A DNA stretch of 64,000 nucleotides from Chanos chanos. Taxonomy: Eukaryota; Chordata; Actinopteri; Gonorynchiformes; Chanidae. A program made the position numbers and the translations under genes. Under the pieces are notes generated by a model. The model saw only the letters and a list, made by a program, of their open reading frames with translations. It was not told the DNA's origin and ran no database searches. Position 1 is the stretch's first letter, and every line of letters begins with the position of its first letter. This document shows, in pieces, positions 1 through 14,211 of this stretch. The DNA lies in NCBI RefSeq assembly GCF_902362185.1, contig NC_044503.1, forward strand, positions 27,390,984 to 27,454,983, written 5' to 3'.

Positions 1-220
1 ATAGGAGATCACATCATTTCGTGGCACGTTGTTCATGGAGACTTTTTTTTTTACTCTGTAACAGAGGCAATTTGAATTGTAGCAAAGTAATATACCTCAA
101 AATAAACATACTTAAGTAAAAGTAAAAGTTTTTGAAAAATTCTCAAAAAAGTGTAAGTACACAAAAAATCAAATTTGTTACAGTAATGAGAGTAATTGTA
201 ATTTGTTACTTCCATCCCTG
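1..220. mobile_element. hAT-type transposon terminal region (cut by window edge)
   Basis: The AT-rich stretch has the look of a common fish hAT terminus read from inside out: repeated ACTTAAGTAAAAGTAAAAGT-like and GTAATTTGTTACTT motifs, ending in CCATCCCTG at 212-220. The other end lies outside the window, so the target duplication cannot be checked. No transposase is visible in this piece. The family assignment rests on recalled fish hAT ends. Confidence 0.5.
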
Positions 221-539
221 GAACCAATGTGAAATATCCAGCTGAAAATATTTAACTGAAAAAGCTATTCCCCCGTTGTATACAGGCAAGAGCAAAGTTG
301 GAGGATGCACTTGAATCTGCTTAAAGAGTCACATTCACCTGCCAGGGGGTGGATTTCACAGGCATGTGAGAGTCTTATTTTATTGACACAGAGTGGGAAA
401 TACAAGCTTACGTTCTGCAAACAAGGGTGAGCCACAAGAGTCACACAGCTGTTCACATGGCAGAAGTGTTGCAGGGTGGCTACAGAGAAATGGAAACTTA
501 CTGAAAAAGACCCAGTAGTCATTACTGACAACACATCAA
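221..539. other. Stretch with no recognised gene
   Basis: An 89-codon minus-strand open frame crosses this stretch, but it shows no domain and no gene structure. I see no other feature. Confidence 0.5.
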
Positions 540-1400
540 GTATGACTTTGGCTGTTGATCTGACAGCATTTCAACACATTCTGTGATTTGTGCGTGCGCT
601 CACATCACTGTGATTTGTGCATGTACTCAACCCCACATCACAGTGTGCCCTGAAACTGACAGTTGTTGCCTGACTGCTTGCAAAGATTCAGGGGATTTCC
701 ATCTTCTCCCACAGGAGCACCACAGCCACAGAAGCACTGGAGAGAAACTGGAGGATGCTAGCCAGGTGTTGCTGTGGAGCAGTGCCTATGAGATGCTTTC
801 TCAGCTTCTCTAGCAGCAGCCTGATATCTATCACTTATCTCCCTAGGTAAGTTTATCACACATCGTCACTGATGTGAATTAAAATATTCATATGTATGAT
901 GTGTGCATATCGTTCTGTTTTAATAATGAGGTTGTGAATGATACAAAATGCTAATTCATAACTTTAATGAATGTGCTATGCTGCAGTTCTTGCATTGCCA
1001 TTGAGGCACATGGAATTTTATTGATGCGGATGTCAGTCAAATCAGTTGTGTTTTTCAATGAAAATTCTATTCTTCTCTATTGAGAAAGAGAGTCCCTGGA
1101 AGCTGCACCCTAAAATGGACATCTCAAATGCCACAGAGATTACGCAAGCCCTCAATGCAGTGCTGCTTGCAACAAATAGCATGTGCAAGGAGAACAGCCC
1201 AACAGTTTCTATCACTGCTCTGCTTTCTGCCCAGCTGACATAGTCAGCAACACTGTCAGAGACATTAAAAAAAACATCAAGACCTATTTGAGAAATGTGA
1301 GTCTACAGAGGGGAAATGAAAGCTGCACTTCCCCTCAGACTTAGACCCAAGGTTTAAATCTCTTCCTATATCCAGAGGATATACCTGAGACATATTTGGT
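540..1400 (+). mobile_element. Decayed hAT (ZBED-like) transposase relic
   Basis: Broken plus-strand frames resemble the C-terminal half of hAT/ZBED transposases. Near 730-810 there is an S-A-Y-E-M-L-S-Q-L-L segment, like the W-N-S-x-x-x-M-L-x-x-L motif before the dimerisation region. Near 1130-1250 there is a run resembling K-P-L-x-x-A-T-x-x-x-C-x-E-x-S-P-T-V-S. Stops interrupt all frames, so this is a fossil DNA transposon. It may or may not belong with the terminus at 1-220. No splice structure is visible. Confidence 0.5.
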
Positions 1401-2334
1401 TCTGCCAGTTTGGCCGGCTATTGGAGGAGAGACTTTTTACAGTGCAATACATGGGCATATAAAAGTTTGCTTGTCTGTATATTAGAAATTGCATAAACTT
1501 TCCCCTACCCCCCTTCTTCTCACCCTTCTTTGACACCTCTCCTTACTCTCATTCCTCCTCTCTCTCTCTCTCTCTGTCCCTGTCCCTTTGATCTAGTCCC
1601 CCTGCGTTCAGAGACAATGCAAAAACTCAGATGTCATAACACCTCAGAGATCAGTTCAATTAGTTCATCCCTCGCTCACGATCTCCTACAGGCAACCTCA
1701 GTAACTCTGGTCTCTCATATCTGAGTGAGGCTGGGTCTGCTCTTCTACTTCCTTTTCCTCTCCCTCCCCCAGTACCCTTTTGAGTGTAAGTAACTCCACT
1801 AGAACATCACTTGGATAGTTTCTTTTGGTTAAGCGTGCCTCCTCGTGAGCAATACTCACGTAGTTGACGTAGGTGTTTCAATGGCCAATACCAATACCAA
1901 TTACTAGTAACAAAAGGGGCTGATAACCAACATTTGGGATGGATATTCAACTGCAGTAAATATGACAATTTTCCTTGTATCAAAATATACCTTTGACACA
2001 AACTCACACCAACTCCAACTCAAAGATTCCTTTAAATGAGCATGTGTTTTATGTACCGAGAAAAACACTGAATGTTTGAACATTATATAACAAAAATTAA
2101 GTGCATGGAGCTCCCCTAAGGTACAAATATTGTCAGTATACTAAAAAATAAATGCATACGCTATCGATCACCAAGCTCATTCACGCGCAGATTTTTCTGG
2201 TTAACATACTAACAAATATTTTATTACATTAACCTTTATTTTATTTTATTTTATTTTACTTTATAACAAAGTTATGACAAAAGCAGATGCCAGCATTGCC
2301 AAACTTCATCACAAAATCTGAAATCCAGACCCAC
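1401..2334. other. Intergenic, no gene seen
   Basis: AT-rich sequence holding a short CT-rich tract (about 1500-1580) and a TTTTA tract near 2225-2260. No coding pattern is supported. Confidence 0.6.
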
Positions 2335-2505
2335 AGAGCTCCTACAACGTCATAGTTCGGCGACGCAGCACTGTCTATGTACATGTAAAGGTTTGAGAGA
2401 GACAGGCCAGCCTCTACGTTGAAGGCAGAGGTATGAATCACGTCCACTGTTTTCAAGTTCATCGGATACGCGACAACGTCTGAAGGTGAGTATGAAACGC
2501 TTCCT
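2335..2505 (+). repeat. Exon-like segment, left copy of a pair flanking the trypsin array
   Basis: About 170 bp here match 31776-31945 closely, in the same orientation. Shared blocks include CGGCGACGCAGCACTGTCTA and GGCCAGCCTCTACGTTGAAG. Both copies end in AAG|GTGAGTATGAAAC, a strong splice donor. Similarity fades on both sides. On the minus strand an open frame crosses each copy, but most differences change amino acids, so coding there is unlikely. My inference is a duplicated 5' untranslated exon; the right copy lies 0.8 kb before the Myb/SANT-like gene. Confidence 0.55.
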
Positions 2506-3850
2506 TTGGATTTCTGAGTTCAGCCTACTGCTACCAGAAACTTTCCATGCCGCCCCAGTTGTCTACACCCTGAAGTTCTCCAGCACTGTGCCAGAATTCC
2601 GGTGCGGGGCCGGGGCCGTTTCAGATTGGAAAATAGATAATTATATGTCTATGGAAAATATTCTTGCGCATTTTTTTATCCGTCGCATAGCCTGATTATG
2701 GCTGCATATATAATGTATACAGCCATGAGGAACCCTATATTTTGTATTAATCAATTACTTACTTTATTAATAAAAACCTTTGTTTACACTGTGGCTCAGT
2801 GAAGTGTCAGCTCAATAATGCGCGTGACCGTGCTACTTTGAAAAAGCACTGCAATGAGTAGGCTGTTTGTTTTGTTTTCATATCATTGTCGCAGTCTTTT
2901 AGACTAATTTGGCAATCGTTTGACAACACTACCCTTGTGAAAAAGAAGTATACTTAAATATGCTAGTGGTATATTTGAAATATCCAAAGAGTAATAAAAG
3001 TGTGTTTTCAATTTAATGTATTTTAATGACAAGCACTTTAAGTGTACTTTAATGTGTTTTCAAAAAGCATGTTTTAAATTAATACATTTCAAATATTAGT
3101 TTAGCACACTGTTCTGGAATGCATTTCAATGACCGTATTTTTGACACACTGCGGTGATCTTTTAAAAAAAGGAACTTTGTTATACTGGTAACTTAAGCAC
3201 ATTTAAATTATGAAGCTTTTGAAGCTTCTTCCTGATTGTGCTGAAAAAAAGATCCAAAACCTTGACGCATCGAACACAGACAGCACAGTGACATCTGGTG
3301 GTTCTGATGGTTTGCAGAAATTATAGAAGCCATGAACTCAAGACTGCGGAGAAAGAATGCATACAACATTGATTTCAGTTTCAATACGATATGTACTCTA
3401 AAAGCCTAAGAATGCTATGTGTGTTCATTTTGATCTTCTGATAATTGTTGTTCACTCGTTAAAGTGCTGCAAGAAATTTACATGTCTCAGTTTGCTACAA
3501 TTAATAAAATGTGTTGTCCTTAAGCTGTAATTAACTGCCAATTGATACTTGTGATGACACTTGTGATGACTACTTATAATTACGTTTTGTTGGGCATTTG
3601 TGGTTTGATGTTAAAAATAATAAAAAGATGCAGAGATGGTTTTTGGCAGTATTCTGCTTTATTGACATTCAAAAGATGATACAGGCAAAGCAGGAGTGGA
3701 GAGGAGAGAAGAGAAGAGGACACTCCTGGGCATTGTGCACACGATGTTACCCAGACTGAGTCATGATATTGTCTTGTATGTCTGAGAGAAAAACAAGTAC
3801 TTTCTGGTTTTTCATCTGGACCCTCAGATTTACTCACTCACTGACTCATT
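2506..3850. other. Intergenic with AT-rich repeat debris
   Basis: Contains an AT-rich segment near 2940-3130 with repeated AAGTGTACTTTAATG-like words, typical of dispersed repeat debris. No gene is supported. Confidence 0.5.
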
Positions 3851-4135
3851 ATCTAAGTCGCTCATCCTAATTAGGGTTGTGGGGGTTCTGGACAAGCCGC
3901 CAGTTAATCGCAGGGCAGACACACAGACAAACATATTCACACCTAGGGGCAATTTAGTATCTCCAGTTCACCTGACCTGCATGTCTTTGGACTGTGGGAG
4001 GAAACTGGAGCTCCCGCAGGAAACCTGCACAGACACAGGGAGAACATGCAAACTCCACACAGAAAGGACCCTGGCCGCCCAGCCGGGAATCGAACCCGGG
4101 ACCCTTCTTACTGTGAGGCGACAGCGCTGTAAGGA
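3851..4135 (-). mobile_element. tRNA-derived SINE, minus orientation
   Basis: Read on the minus strand, it starts with a tRNA-like B box (GGTTCGATTCCCGGC, complement of about 4085-4102). It continues with the common fish SINE core about GTTTGCATGTTCTCCC and CAGTCCAAAGACATGCAGGT, and ends near CCTAATTAGGATGAG (complement of about 3862-3876), a LINE-like tail. The A box is poorly preserved. It resembles the V-SINE/HE class of fish SINEs; the exact family is uncertain. Confidence 0.7.
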
Positions 4136-5139
4136 AGATTTTGTATGTACAAAGGCAAACAGTTATTTATGCTTTGTGTGAGTGACATGTGCATCACTTT
4201 TGATCTCAATACCACAGAAAACATGATATGCATCCTAGTATGTCCCACAATTTACTCTTGTGACTACTTCCGTGACTGGTCTATAACCATGATTCAGATT
4301 TATGTGACAAGATTTTGCTGAGAGGTGAAAGAAGAGCATTTCATTATCAGTGTTTGGGGAATAATTGTGCAAAGAGAAAAAAGGGGCAAAGAGAATCATA
4401 AGGAGGCTTGGAGAATGTGCTTGTGTAACAGTTCAAAGAGAAAGACTGAATAAATAATAATGACTGTTTTTTTCACGTTTCCTTGTAGCTTATGGGGTAC
4501 AGGATGGCGCCAAAACTTCGAATTAGTCAAACCCTTTCCGGTGTTTCACTGACGTACGAAGCTTCAGACGTCATCAGTCACAGGGAAATGACAATTTGAT
4601 CCAAGTTTCAACACACTGTTTCAAACCAGTATGCTTTGCGAAAGTGAAATGAGCTTCAACGTCTCATCACTAATGAAAATCTTGTTACATTTTTATTTGT
4701 TCAAGATAAACATGATTTATTCCACCTACGTCTTGATTATAATTGGTTTTTTTTTTGTTTGTTTGTTTGTTTTTGTTTTTTGTTTTTTGTATTTTTCAAA
4801 AAATCGCATTTTATCACAAAAAATGAATAGTACTTGTACTGATAAATGGCAAAAATTAACCATATATGCTGTCTATATTGCTGTTAAGTACTTTTACATA
4901 ATTTGTTATGGCTGTATTGTTTTAAAAACCCAATAATGTTGTGGGTCCACCAGTCCCACAAACATTGGGTGAGTAACAAAAACACAAACACCGCACAACA
5001 GTTAAATGTGTAGTGACCTTCAACAGTTTTTAATAGATCTGACAAATAAAACCTGACATATAAGATGACAGAATGAGTTTGGTATTGTTATTGTAATTTT
5101 CCAGACAGGCAAGACCGCCCCGGACTGTACAGTATTTTG
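4136..5139. other. Intergenic, low complexity
   Basis: Holds a T/GTTT-rich low-complexity run around 4745-4800 and otherwise AT-rich sequence. No coding evidence. Confidence 0.55.
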
Positions 5140-5435
5140 TTTTGCTAGGAGAATGAAGCCATAGGGCTCTTCTATTAGGAGGTTTACTACTTACTCTTAG
5201 TTAACTAACTTCAGTTTTCTCTAAACTGGAGGGCTGTACTACGAGGCGAGGTAAAGGTAACTTCTGGTTAAGTTAACTCAGAGTAAGTAGTAAACCTCCT
5301 AATAGAAGAGCTTTTAAGTTTTGTTTTGCTAGGAGAATGAGGCCATTGGTCTCTTCTATTAGGAGGTTACTCTGAGTTAACCTAACCAGAAGTTACCTGG
5401 ATAAGCCAGTTACCGCACTTCATAGTACAACCCTC
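5140..5435. mobile_element. Foldback (MITE-like) element
   Basis: Two inverted arms run from GGGCTGTACTACGAGGCG (about 5231) and from the complement of CACTTCATAGTACAACCCTC (to 5435). The arms share GGTAACTTCTGGTTAAGTTAACTCAGAGTAA-type sequence and CCTCCTAATAGAAGAG. A further partial copy of the inner segment lies at 5140-5210, so a second insertion or internal duplication is likely. No transposase is present. The GGG(C/T)TGTACTA ends resemble PIF/Harbinger-type MITEs; target duplications are not clear. Confidence 0.65.
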
Positions 5436-5829
5436 TACTTTCTGGAATACCCCCCAGTTTTGTTTGTGTGCTGAGTTCAAGAGCAAATCAGATTTGATGA
5501 TCAACTGTTGATAATAATACAAAGTGTATACAAATGAAAGACATGTTTGAGCTATGAACAGTGAACTTCTGGCCTATTGGCTGTCTCCAGGGGTCAGTCA
5601 CTCCATAAGCCTGAAGAAATGCATTAATGCAGCACGCAGATTCCTTAAGTGTGGTGACCTTCGTACTGGAACAACCTAGTGAAAAATCTAAGACACAGTT
5701 TAAGGCTGTCTTGTACCGGTTTACTGCAGAGAGTGTAATGCGCTCGATCTATGGTTGGAGGCCTCTCAAGAACCAGAGCTTTAGCATATTAGTCACAAAC
5801 TGAGATGGGTGCTTACCATCCTCATGTCC
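5436..5829. other. Intergenic, no gene seen
   Basis: No supported gene or recognisable repeat. It may belong to the same LINE insertion as the adjacent relic. Confidence 0.4.
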
Positions 5830-6290
5830 TTCCTTCACCCCATGATGCGGATATTGCAACGCCAAGATCTTGCCTCCAAATCTTCGCATCGATCTCTCAG
5901 TGTGGTGAGTTCTTTTGTCATGCCGCTGACATCTGATTCCAAGGAGGTGACTGAGTCCGAGTAGCTGCTAATCTCAGTTTCCAGCTCAGATACTCGACCC
6001 TCGGCTGCCTTGATTCTTTTATTAACTTGTTCCACCGCACGTTGTAATTCTGTCAGAATCTAGGTAACTTTGCTCCAAAGTGCTGCAGACTGGGCTGTTG
6101 CCTTTTCTTCCAATTTCACCATCACGTCTTGTTTTAGAAACTCAGTGGCCCGCAGCACTGCATGTTGGTCATCGACGGTAATGTGAACGTCTTCTGTTGG
6201 GTTAACGTTAGCATCAGCATCAGCGCCAGCCTCAGAGGCCTTCTCCTCTGGCTCCAACACGTTTCCTACACAGAATTTCCTTTGCATTTT
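5830..6290 (-). mobile_element. LINE (L1/Tx1-type) ORF1 relic
   Basis: Two minus-strand frames, 6060-6287 and 5835-6035, carry an ORF1-like coiled coil. The heptad-rich stretch ends in E-D-L-E-A-R-S-W-R-C-N-I-R-I-M-G, matching the conserved E-x-R-S-R-R-x-N-I-R-I-x-G junction before the RNA-binding domain of L1/Tx1 ORF1 proteins. The frame is interrupted between the two pieces and ends early, and no reverse transcriptase is seen nearby. It is a truncated dead copy. Confidence 0.65.
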
Positions 6291-6652
6291 TCTCTTTGTA
6301 TTTAAAAGGTTATCAGCTTAATTTGTTTATCTAAGCGTGTGGAGTTGATTTATGTAATGAAAAAGAGCAATATTCTGAAATTATTAGTTTCCGTGAGGAG
6401 CTCAGCAAAATTCTGCCTTTACATGGCATCGCCATGTCCTACTTATTTGAATAACTTTAAAATGTGAATGCAGGTAAAAAAAAAAGAGTTCTGTGAGGTC
6501 GAATACAGAGCTAATACTGTTTTTATCAAGTTTGACTTAAATAACCAAGTAAGTGTGCTTAATTCAAATCTGTCAGTAATTTATATGGGATAACAATATC
6601 AACACTGGACCGATGGATTAGTTTCAACTAATCCACAAACTGGAAGCAGAGG
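6291..6652. other. Left flank of the trypsin array
   Basis: No gene seen. Similarity to the 4-kb array units begins close to 6653, inside the sequence that follows the Tc1 end in the complete units. Confidence 0.5.
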
Positions 6653-6873
6653 ACAAAAAGAAAAAAATCCCTGTGTGTGCCTCAGTATTGGGAACCCTCT
6701 CAAAGAATTCCACAAAATTAAAACTTTTAATCAGATGGGAATGCTTGAGCTTGATGAGGTTTTCTGCAGCACGTGTAGAGAAACTATTTGAGTGCACAAC
6801 ATTCATTAAAAAGAGTTAGTTAATCTGGCTACAGCGAATAAAAAAGGAAGCTTCAAAGATTTGAATGCATAAT

Positions 6874-6879
6874 TTTATT
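6874..6879 (-). terminator. AATAAA signal of trypsin 1, displaced
   Basis: The AATAAA hexamer (complement TTTATT) corresponds to the one about 62 nt after the stop in units 2-6 (for example 11698-11703). In unit 1 a 796-bp hAT insertion lies between stop codon and signal. Confidence 0.6.
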
Positions 6880-6914
6880 GAGTCATGAAAGATGTTCTGG
6901 ACTTACATGCATAG

Positions 6915-7710
6915 TAGGGATGTACAGAGAGCCCGGTATTTGTATTTGTATCTGTATTTGTTAAGGCAGCAAAATGATTTATATTTGTATTTGTATTCAA
7001 ATAAAAGTGGAAATAGGCATAGCAATCCTGTTTTGTTTTTATTACACTTCTAATTTTAGGATATTAAAATATCAATATAAGTGTTCTTCAATGAACTATT
7101 ATAATAATCATGAACACTTAAATGTAATATTGGTTTATGGTTTTCATAAACCCAGCAATAACTATGTATAACCATAAACATCAATGAAAAGAAAATAATT
7201 TTAAAATTAGCATTCAGTTCCTAATCCACACTCAAACCAATAAACTGAAATCTAAACTAATAAATGCCTGTATGAACACTGTGAACCCCACCACACAGGC
7301 TGACTGAGTAGTGAGCACAGCATGTAGGTGAACTAACTAGTAGCTACACTGCCAGATCGAACGTAGGCTAATCTCCTACGTGGAGCATCATGTTAAATTA
7401 TACCTTTTGGCACATCAGCGCCACATTGCGGCAGGCTGATCCTCCTGTGCTCTTCTGAAATTATGACTTTATTCTCATAATATTACGACTATATTCTCGT
7501 AATATTATGACTTTATTCTTGAAATCTCAGAATTTTTTCCCTCAATGTGGGAGTAATACTCCGTCATAATGAGGAACACCAGCTATTTGACATATTTTTT
7601 TCTTTCCTGAGAACAAATCATTTTTAACATATTTGTACAAAATAAATATTCATAAAAACCCACTATTTGTGCTTGGCCAAATACCATATTCGGATGTGGC
7701 TCCATCCCTA
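6915..7710. mobile_element. Non-autonomous hAT element in the 3' UTR of trypsin 1
   Basis: The 796-bp insert begins TAGGGATG and ends CATCCCTA, inverted termini typical of hAT elements. It is flanked by the 8-bp direct repeat ATGCATAG (6907-6914 and 7711-7718), the hAT target-site length. Units 2-6 have the uninterrupted site (for example ATGCATTGTAAGG near 11731), so the insertion followed array formation or the divergence of unit 1. The interior is AT-rich with TGTATTTG repeats and no transposase frame. Confidence 0.9.
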
Positions 7711-7745
7711 ATGCATAGTATAGTATCAGTGAGTTAGGCCAGGAT

Positions 7746-9281
<1,536 letters not shown>

Positions 9282-9330
9282 GTCCGTGGACGTTTTGGAT
9301 CCTGAGCACTGAAATGTGACCTAAGCCTTT

Positions 9331-9340
9331 CTTTTATACC
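9331..9340 (-). promoter_or_regulatory. TATA box of trypsin 1
   Basis: GGTATAAAAG on the minus strand, 50 bp upstream of the start codon. Equivalent boxes occur at 13351-13360, 17373-17382, 21395-21404, 25420-25429 and 29448-29457, with the upstream sequence near-identical in all units. Confidence 0.8.
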
Positions 9341-9479
9341 TTTTTGACATATCAGGAACTTTATCTATCAATAAATTTGATGATTAATTATTAAGCTTAC
9401 TTGGGAACACACAGATGGCCATGAAAGCCCACGCACTGGAGGATATCTATATCATTAAGAATAACAGAGTGTACCAAAT

Positions 9480-9627
9480 GTAGTAGTAATAGTAGTAGTA
9501 ATACTACTATAATACTAGTACTACTACTACTACAGCTAATAATAATAATAACACTACTACAATTACTACTTCTACTACAACTACTCCTGCTACTACTACT
9601 GCTACTACTATAACTATTACTAGTAAT
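9480..9627. repeat. GTA/TAC triplet repeat, unit 1
   Basis: Imperfect triplet tract of TAG, TAC and TAA words about 0.2 kb upstream of trypsin 1. It translates into poly-Ser or poly-Val frames that are not genes. Confidence 0.9.
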
Positions 9628-10189
9628 CCCAAACATTTGGGAAGCGGCACAGGACATAATATGTGATATGGGGTGTGCTGAAGAGTTGGACTGTTCACAA
9701 ACTCCAGATTGTAATTAACTTCAATAATATTATCAAAAACATATTTTTGTGAAATATTTCTTTCATGAAATGTCTTGTGCTGATTATAAGGTGAAACTTT
9801 AGTGGAACTAAATGTGATGCTTTTTACTAGGTTAGTTTATTCCATTGTAACATCATTCCCTTACTTGTGTGGCTCTCATATTTAAAATAAATATGCACAT
9901 ATGTATAGTTCCAACACAATCACTTGAGAACTGTCTTCACATATTTCAGTTTACGACTCAACCACGAAACATTGTAATTCCATGGAAACAGACATTTTCT
10001 TATCTTTTGTGTGTTTTAGACCACTCATCTATTACAGTGACAAAAATGCTACATGGAAAATAAAACTTACCCATGTACTTACATCTGGTATGTTCCCAAA
10101 AGATCTCTCAAAGACCTGGCTTGTGTGAGAGAAGACATCCGGTAGCAGAAAGTTGTGGATGCCTTTGTTGGCTTTGTGTCTTTAGCAAC

Positions 10190-11457
10190 CAATGTACACA
10201 GTTAATTGGAAACACATTTATTGGAAATTCATCATTGTGATGGGAAGACATTGTCCTTTGTTTAATCATTTATTGTGGAAAAATGATCTCCCAAGTAAGA
10301 TATGTAAGATATCCTTGACATTCACTGTAACAGAAAGGTCCTGTCAAAGGACCTATGAGAAAAGGCAGCCGAACTTTATAAATCAGACAAAGGATATATA
10401 AAGATATCCAAAGATTTGAAAATGCCAATCAGTTGTGTTCAAACTCTGGCAAAGAAGTGCAGAATTGGGGATTCTGTTGATACCAAGCCACGGTCGGGTA
10501 GACCAACAAAATATTTCAGCCACAACTGCCAGGAAACTTGCTTGGATCGCAAAAAGCTTCAACAAGCAACTTCTGCTGAACTACAGGCTTCTCTGGGAAA
10601 AAAAAGTGTTGTGGCTGTTTCAAGGTGCACAATAAGGAGGTACTTGAACAAAAATGGGCTGCAGTCGAGTTGCCAGAAAAAAAGCCATTAATTCGCCAAC
10701 GCCACAAAACAGCCTGCTTACAGTATGCTAAACAGCACCTAGACAAGCCTGAAAACTTCTGAAACAAAGTCCTTTGGAGAGCAAAGTTGAACCTTATGGC
10801 CACAACCATTATCGCTATGTTTGGAGAGGAGTCAACAAAGCCTCTGACGAAAAAGACACCATAGCTACTGTGAAGCATGGAAGTGGATCTCTGATGCTTT
10901 GGGGGTGTGTGAGCTACAGCGGCACGGAATTCAGTCAAAATGGATGGCAAGATGAATGCAGCATGTTATCAGAAAATATTGGGGGCCACTTTGCATTCAT
11001 CAGCCCGGAAGCATGCACTTCGACTTTCCAACATGACAGTGATCCAAAGCACAAGGCCAAGTTCAGTGGCTACAGCCCAAAAAAATGGAAGGTTCTGGAG
11101 TGGCCATCACGGTCTCTTGACCTCAATGTCACTGAGCCACTTTGGGGTGAATTTAAGGGACCTGGAGGCTTTTTGCCAAGAAAAATGGGCAGCTTTACCA
11201 GCTGAGGAAATAAAGGGCCTCATCCACAATTATCACAAAGGGCTTCAAGCCATCGTTGATGCTTCATTTTCATACTTTACTTTATTGCTATGCTTCATTT
11301 AATGATTGTGCTATTCTGTGATGCCTTATAGTTTAATTTGAATCCCATTAAAGATGAAAGAAATGTGTTTTGCCTGATCACTCATGTTTTCTTCAAAGAA
11401 TGGTACACATCTTACAGATTCCGGCCGGGTATGTAAACTTATGAAGAGAACTGTGTA
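10190..11457 (+). mobile_element. Dead Tc1-like transposon, unit 1
   Basis: Broken frames match Tc1-family transposase: N-terminal helix-turn-helix (K-P-R-S-G-R-P-T-K near 10485), S-R-C-T-I-R-R-Y-L-N-K-N-G near 10620, H-N-H-Y-R-Y-V-W-R near 10800, S-L-M-L-W-G-C near 10890 and H-D-S-D-P-K-H-K-A near 11035. The segment that should carry the first catalytic Asp (about 10758-10790) has a stop in place of a conserved Trp and a short deletion. The 3' terminus GGGTATGTAAACTTATGA with flanking TA is kept (11427-11457); the 5' terminus is not recognisable, so that boundary is approximate. It lies head to head with trypsin 1. Confidence 0.85.
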
Positions 11458-11764
11458 TATACATTTACCGGGTGTTGCCTGGTAAAAAAGAATCCCTGTG
11501 TGTACTTCAGTATGGGAAACCCTCTCAAAGAACTCCATAAAATGAAAACTTTTAATCAGATGGGAATGCTTGGGCTTGATGAGGTTTTCTGCAGCACGTG
11601 TAGAGAAACTATTTGAGTGCACAACATTGATTAAAGAGATTTAGTCAGTCTGGCTACAGTGAATAAAAAGGAAGCTTCAAAGATTTGAATGCATAATTTT
11701 ATTGAGTCAGAAAGATGTTATTGACTTATATGCATTGTAAGGTATCTGTGAGTAAGGCCAGGAT

Positions 11765-13301
<1,537 letters not shown>

Positions 13302-13499
13302 GTCCGTGGACGTTTTGGATCCTGAGCACTGAAATGTGACCTAAGCCTTTCTTTTATACCTTTTTGACATATCAGGAACTTTATCTATCAATAAATTTGA
13401 TGATTAATTATTAAGCTTACTTGGGAACACACAGATGGCCATGAAAGCCCACGCACTGGAGGATATATATATCATTAAGAATAACAGAGTGTACCAAAT

Positions 13500-13650
13500 G
13501 TAGTAGTAATAGTAGTAGTAATACTACTATAATACTAGTACTACTACTACTACTACAGCTAATAATAATAATAACACTACTACAATTACTACTTCTACTA
13601 CAACTACTCCTGCTACTACTACTGCTACTACTATAACTATTACTAGTAAT
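13500..13650. repeat. GTA/TAC triplet repeat, unit 2
   Basis: Same imperfect triplet tract as unit 1, one triplet longer in the TAC run; identical in length to unit 3. Confidence 0.9.
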
Positions 13651-14211
13651 CCCAAAATTTGGGAAGCGGCACAGGACATAATATGTGATATGGGGTGTGC
13701 TGAAGAGTTGGACTGTTCACAAACTCCAGATTGTAATTAACTTCAATAATATTATCAAAAACATATTTTTGTGAAATATTTCTTTCATGAAATGTCTTGT
13801 GCTGATTATAAGGTGAAACTTTAGCGGAACTAAATGTGATGCTTTTTACTAGGTTAGTTTATTCCATTGTAACATCATTCCCTTACTTGTGTGGCTCTCA
13901 TATTTAAAATAAATATGCACATATGTATAGTTCCAACACAATCACTTGAGAACTGTCTTCACATATTTCAGTTTACAACTCAACCAAAAAACATTGTAAT
14001 TCCATGGAAACAGACATTTTCTTATCTTTTGTGTGTTTTAGACCACTCATCTGTTACAGTGACAAAAATGCTACATGGAAAATAAAACTTACCCATGTAC
14101 TTACATCTGGTATGTTCCCAAAAGATCTCTCAAAGACCTGGCTTGTGTGAGAGAAGACATCCGGTAGCAGAAAGTTGTGGATGCCTTTGTTGGCTTTGTG
14201 TCTTTAGCAAC

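Noticed and set aside
2256-2462. Minus-strand frame conserved at 31687-31899
   Set aside because: Most differences between the two copies change amino acids, and the stronger signal is the plus-strand splice donor.
4080-4110. tRNA-like B box
   Set aside because: It belongs to a SINE head; no complete cloverleaf is present.
9397-9698. Poly-Ser and poly-Val open frames in several array units
   Set aside because: They are translations of the GTA/TAC triplet repeat with no gene structure.
10516-10950. Minus-strand frame of 130-190 codons in each Tc1 relic
   Set aside because: It is antisense to the transposase remnants and has no known domain.
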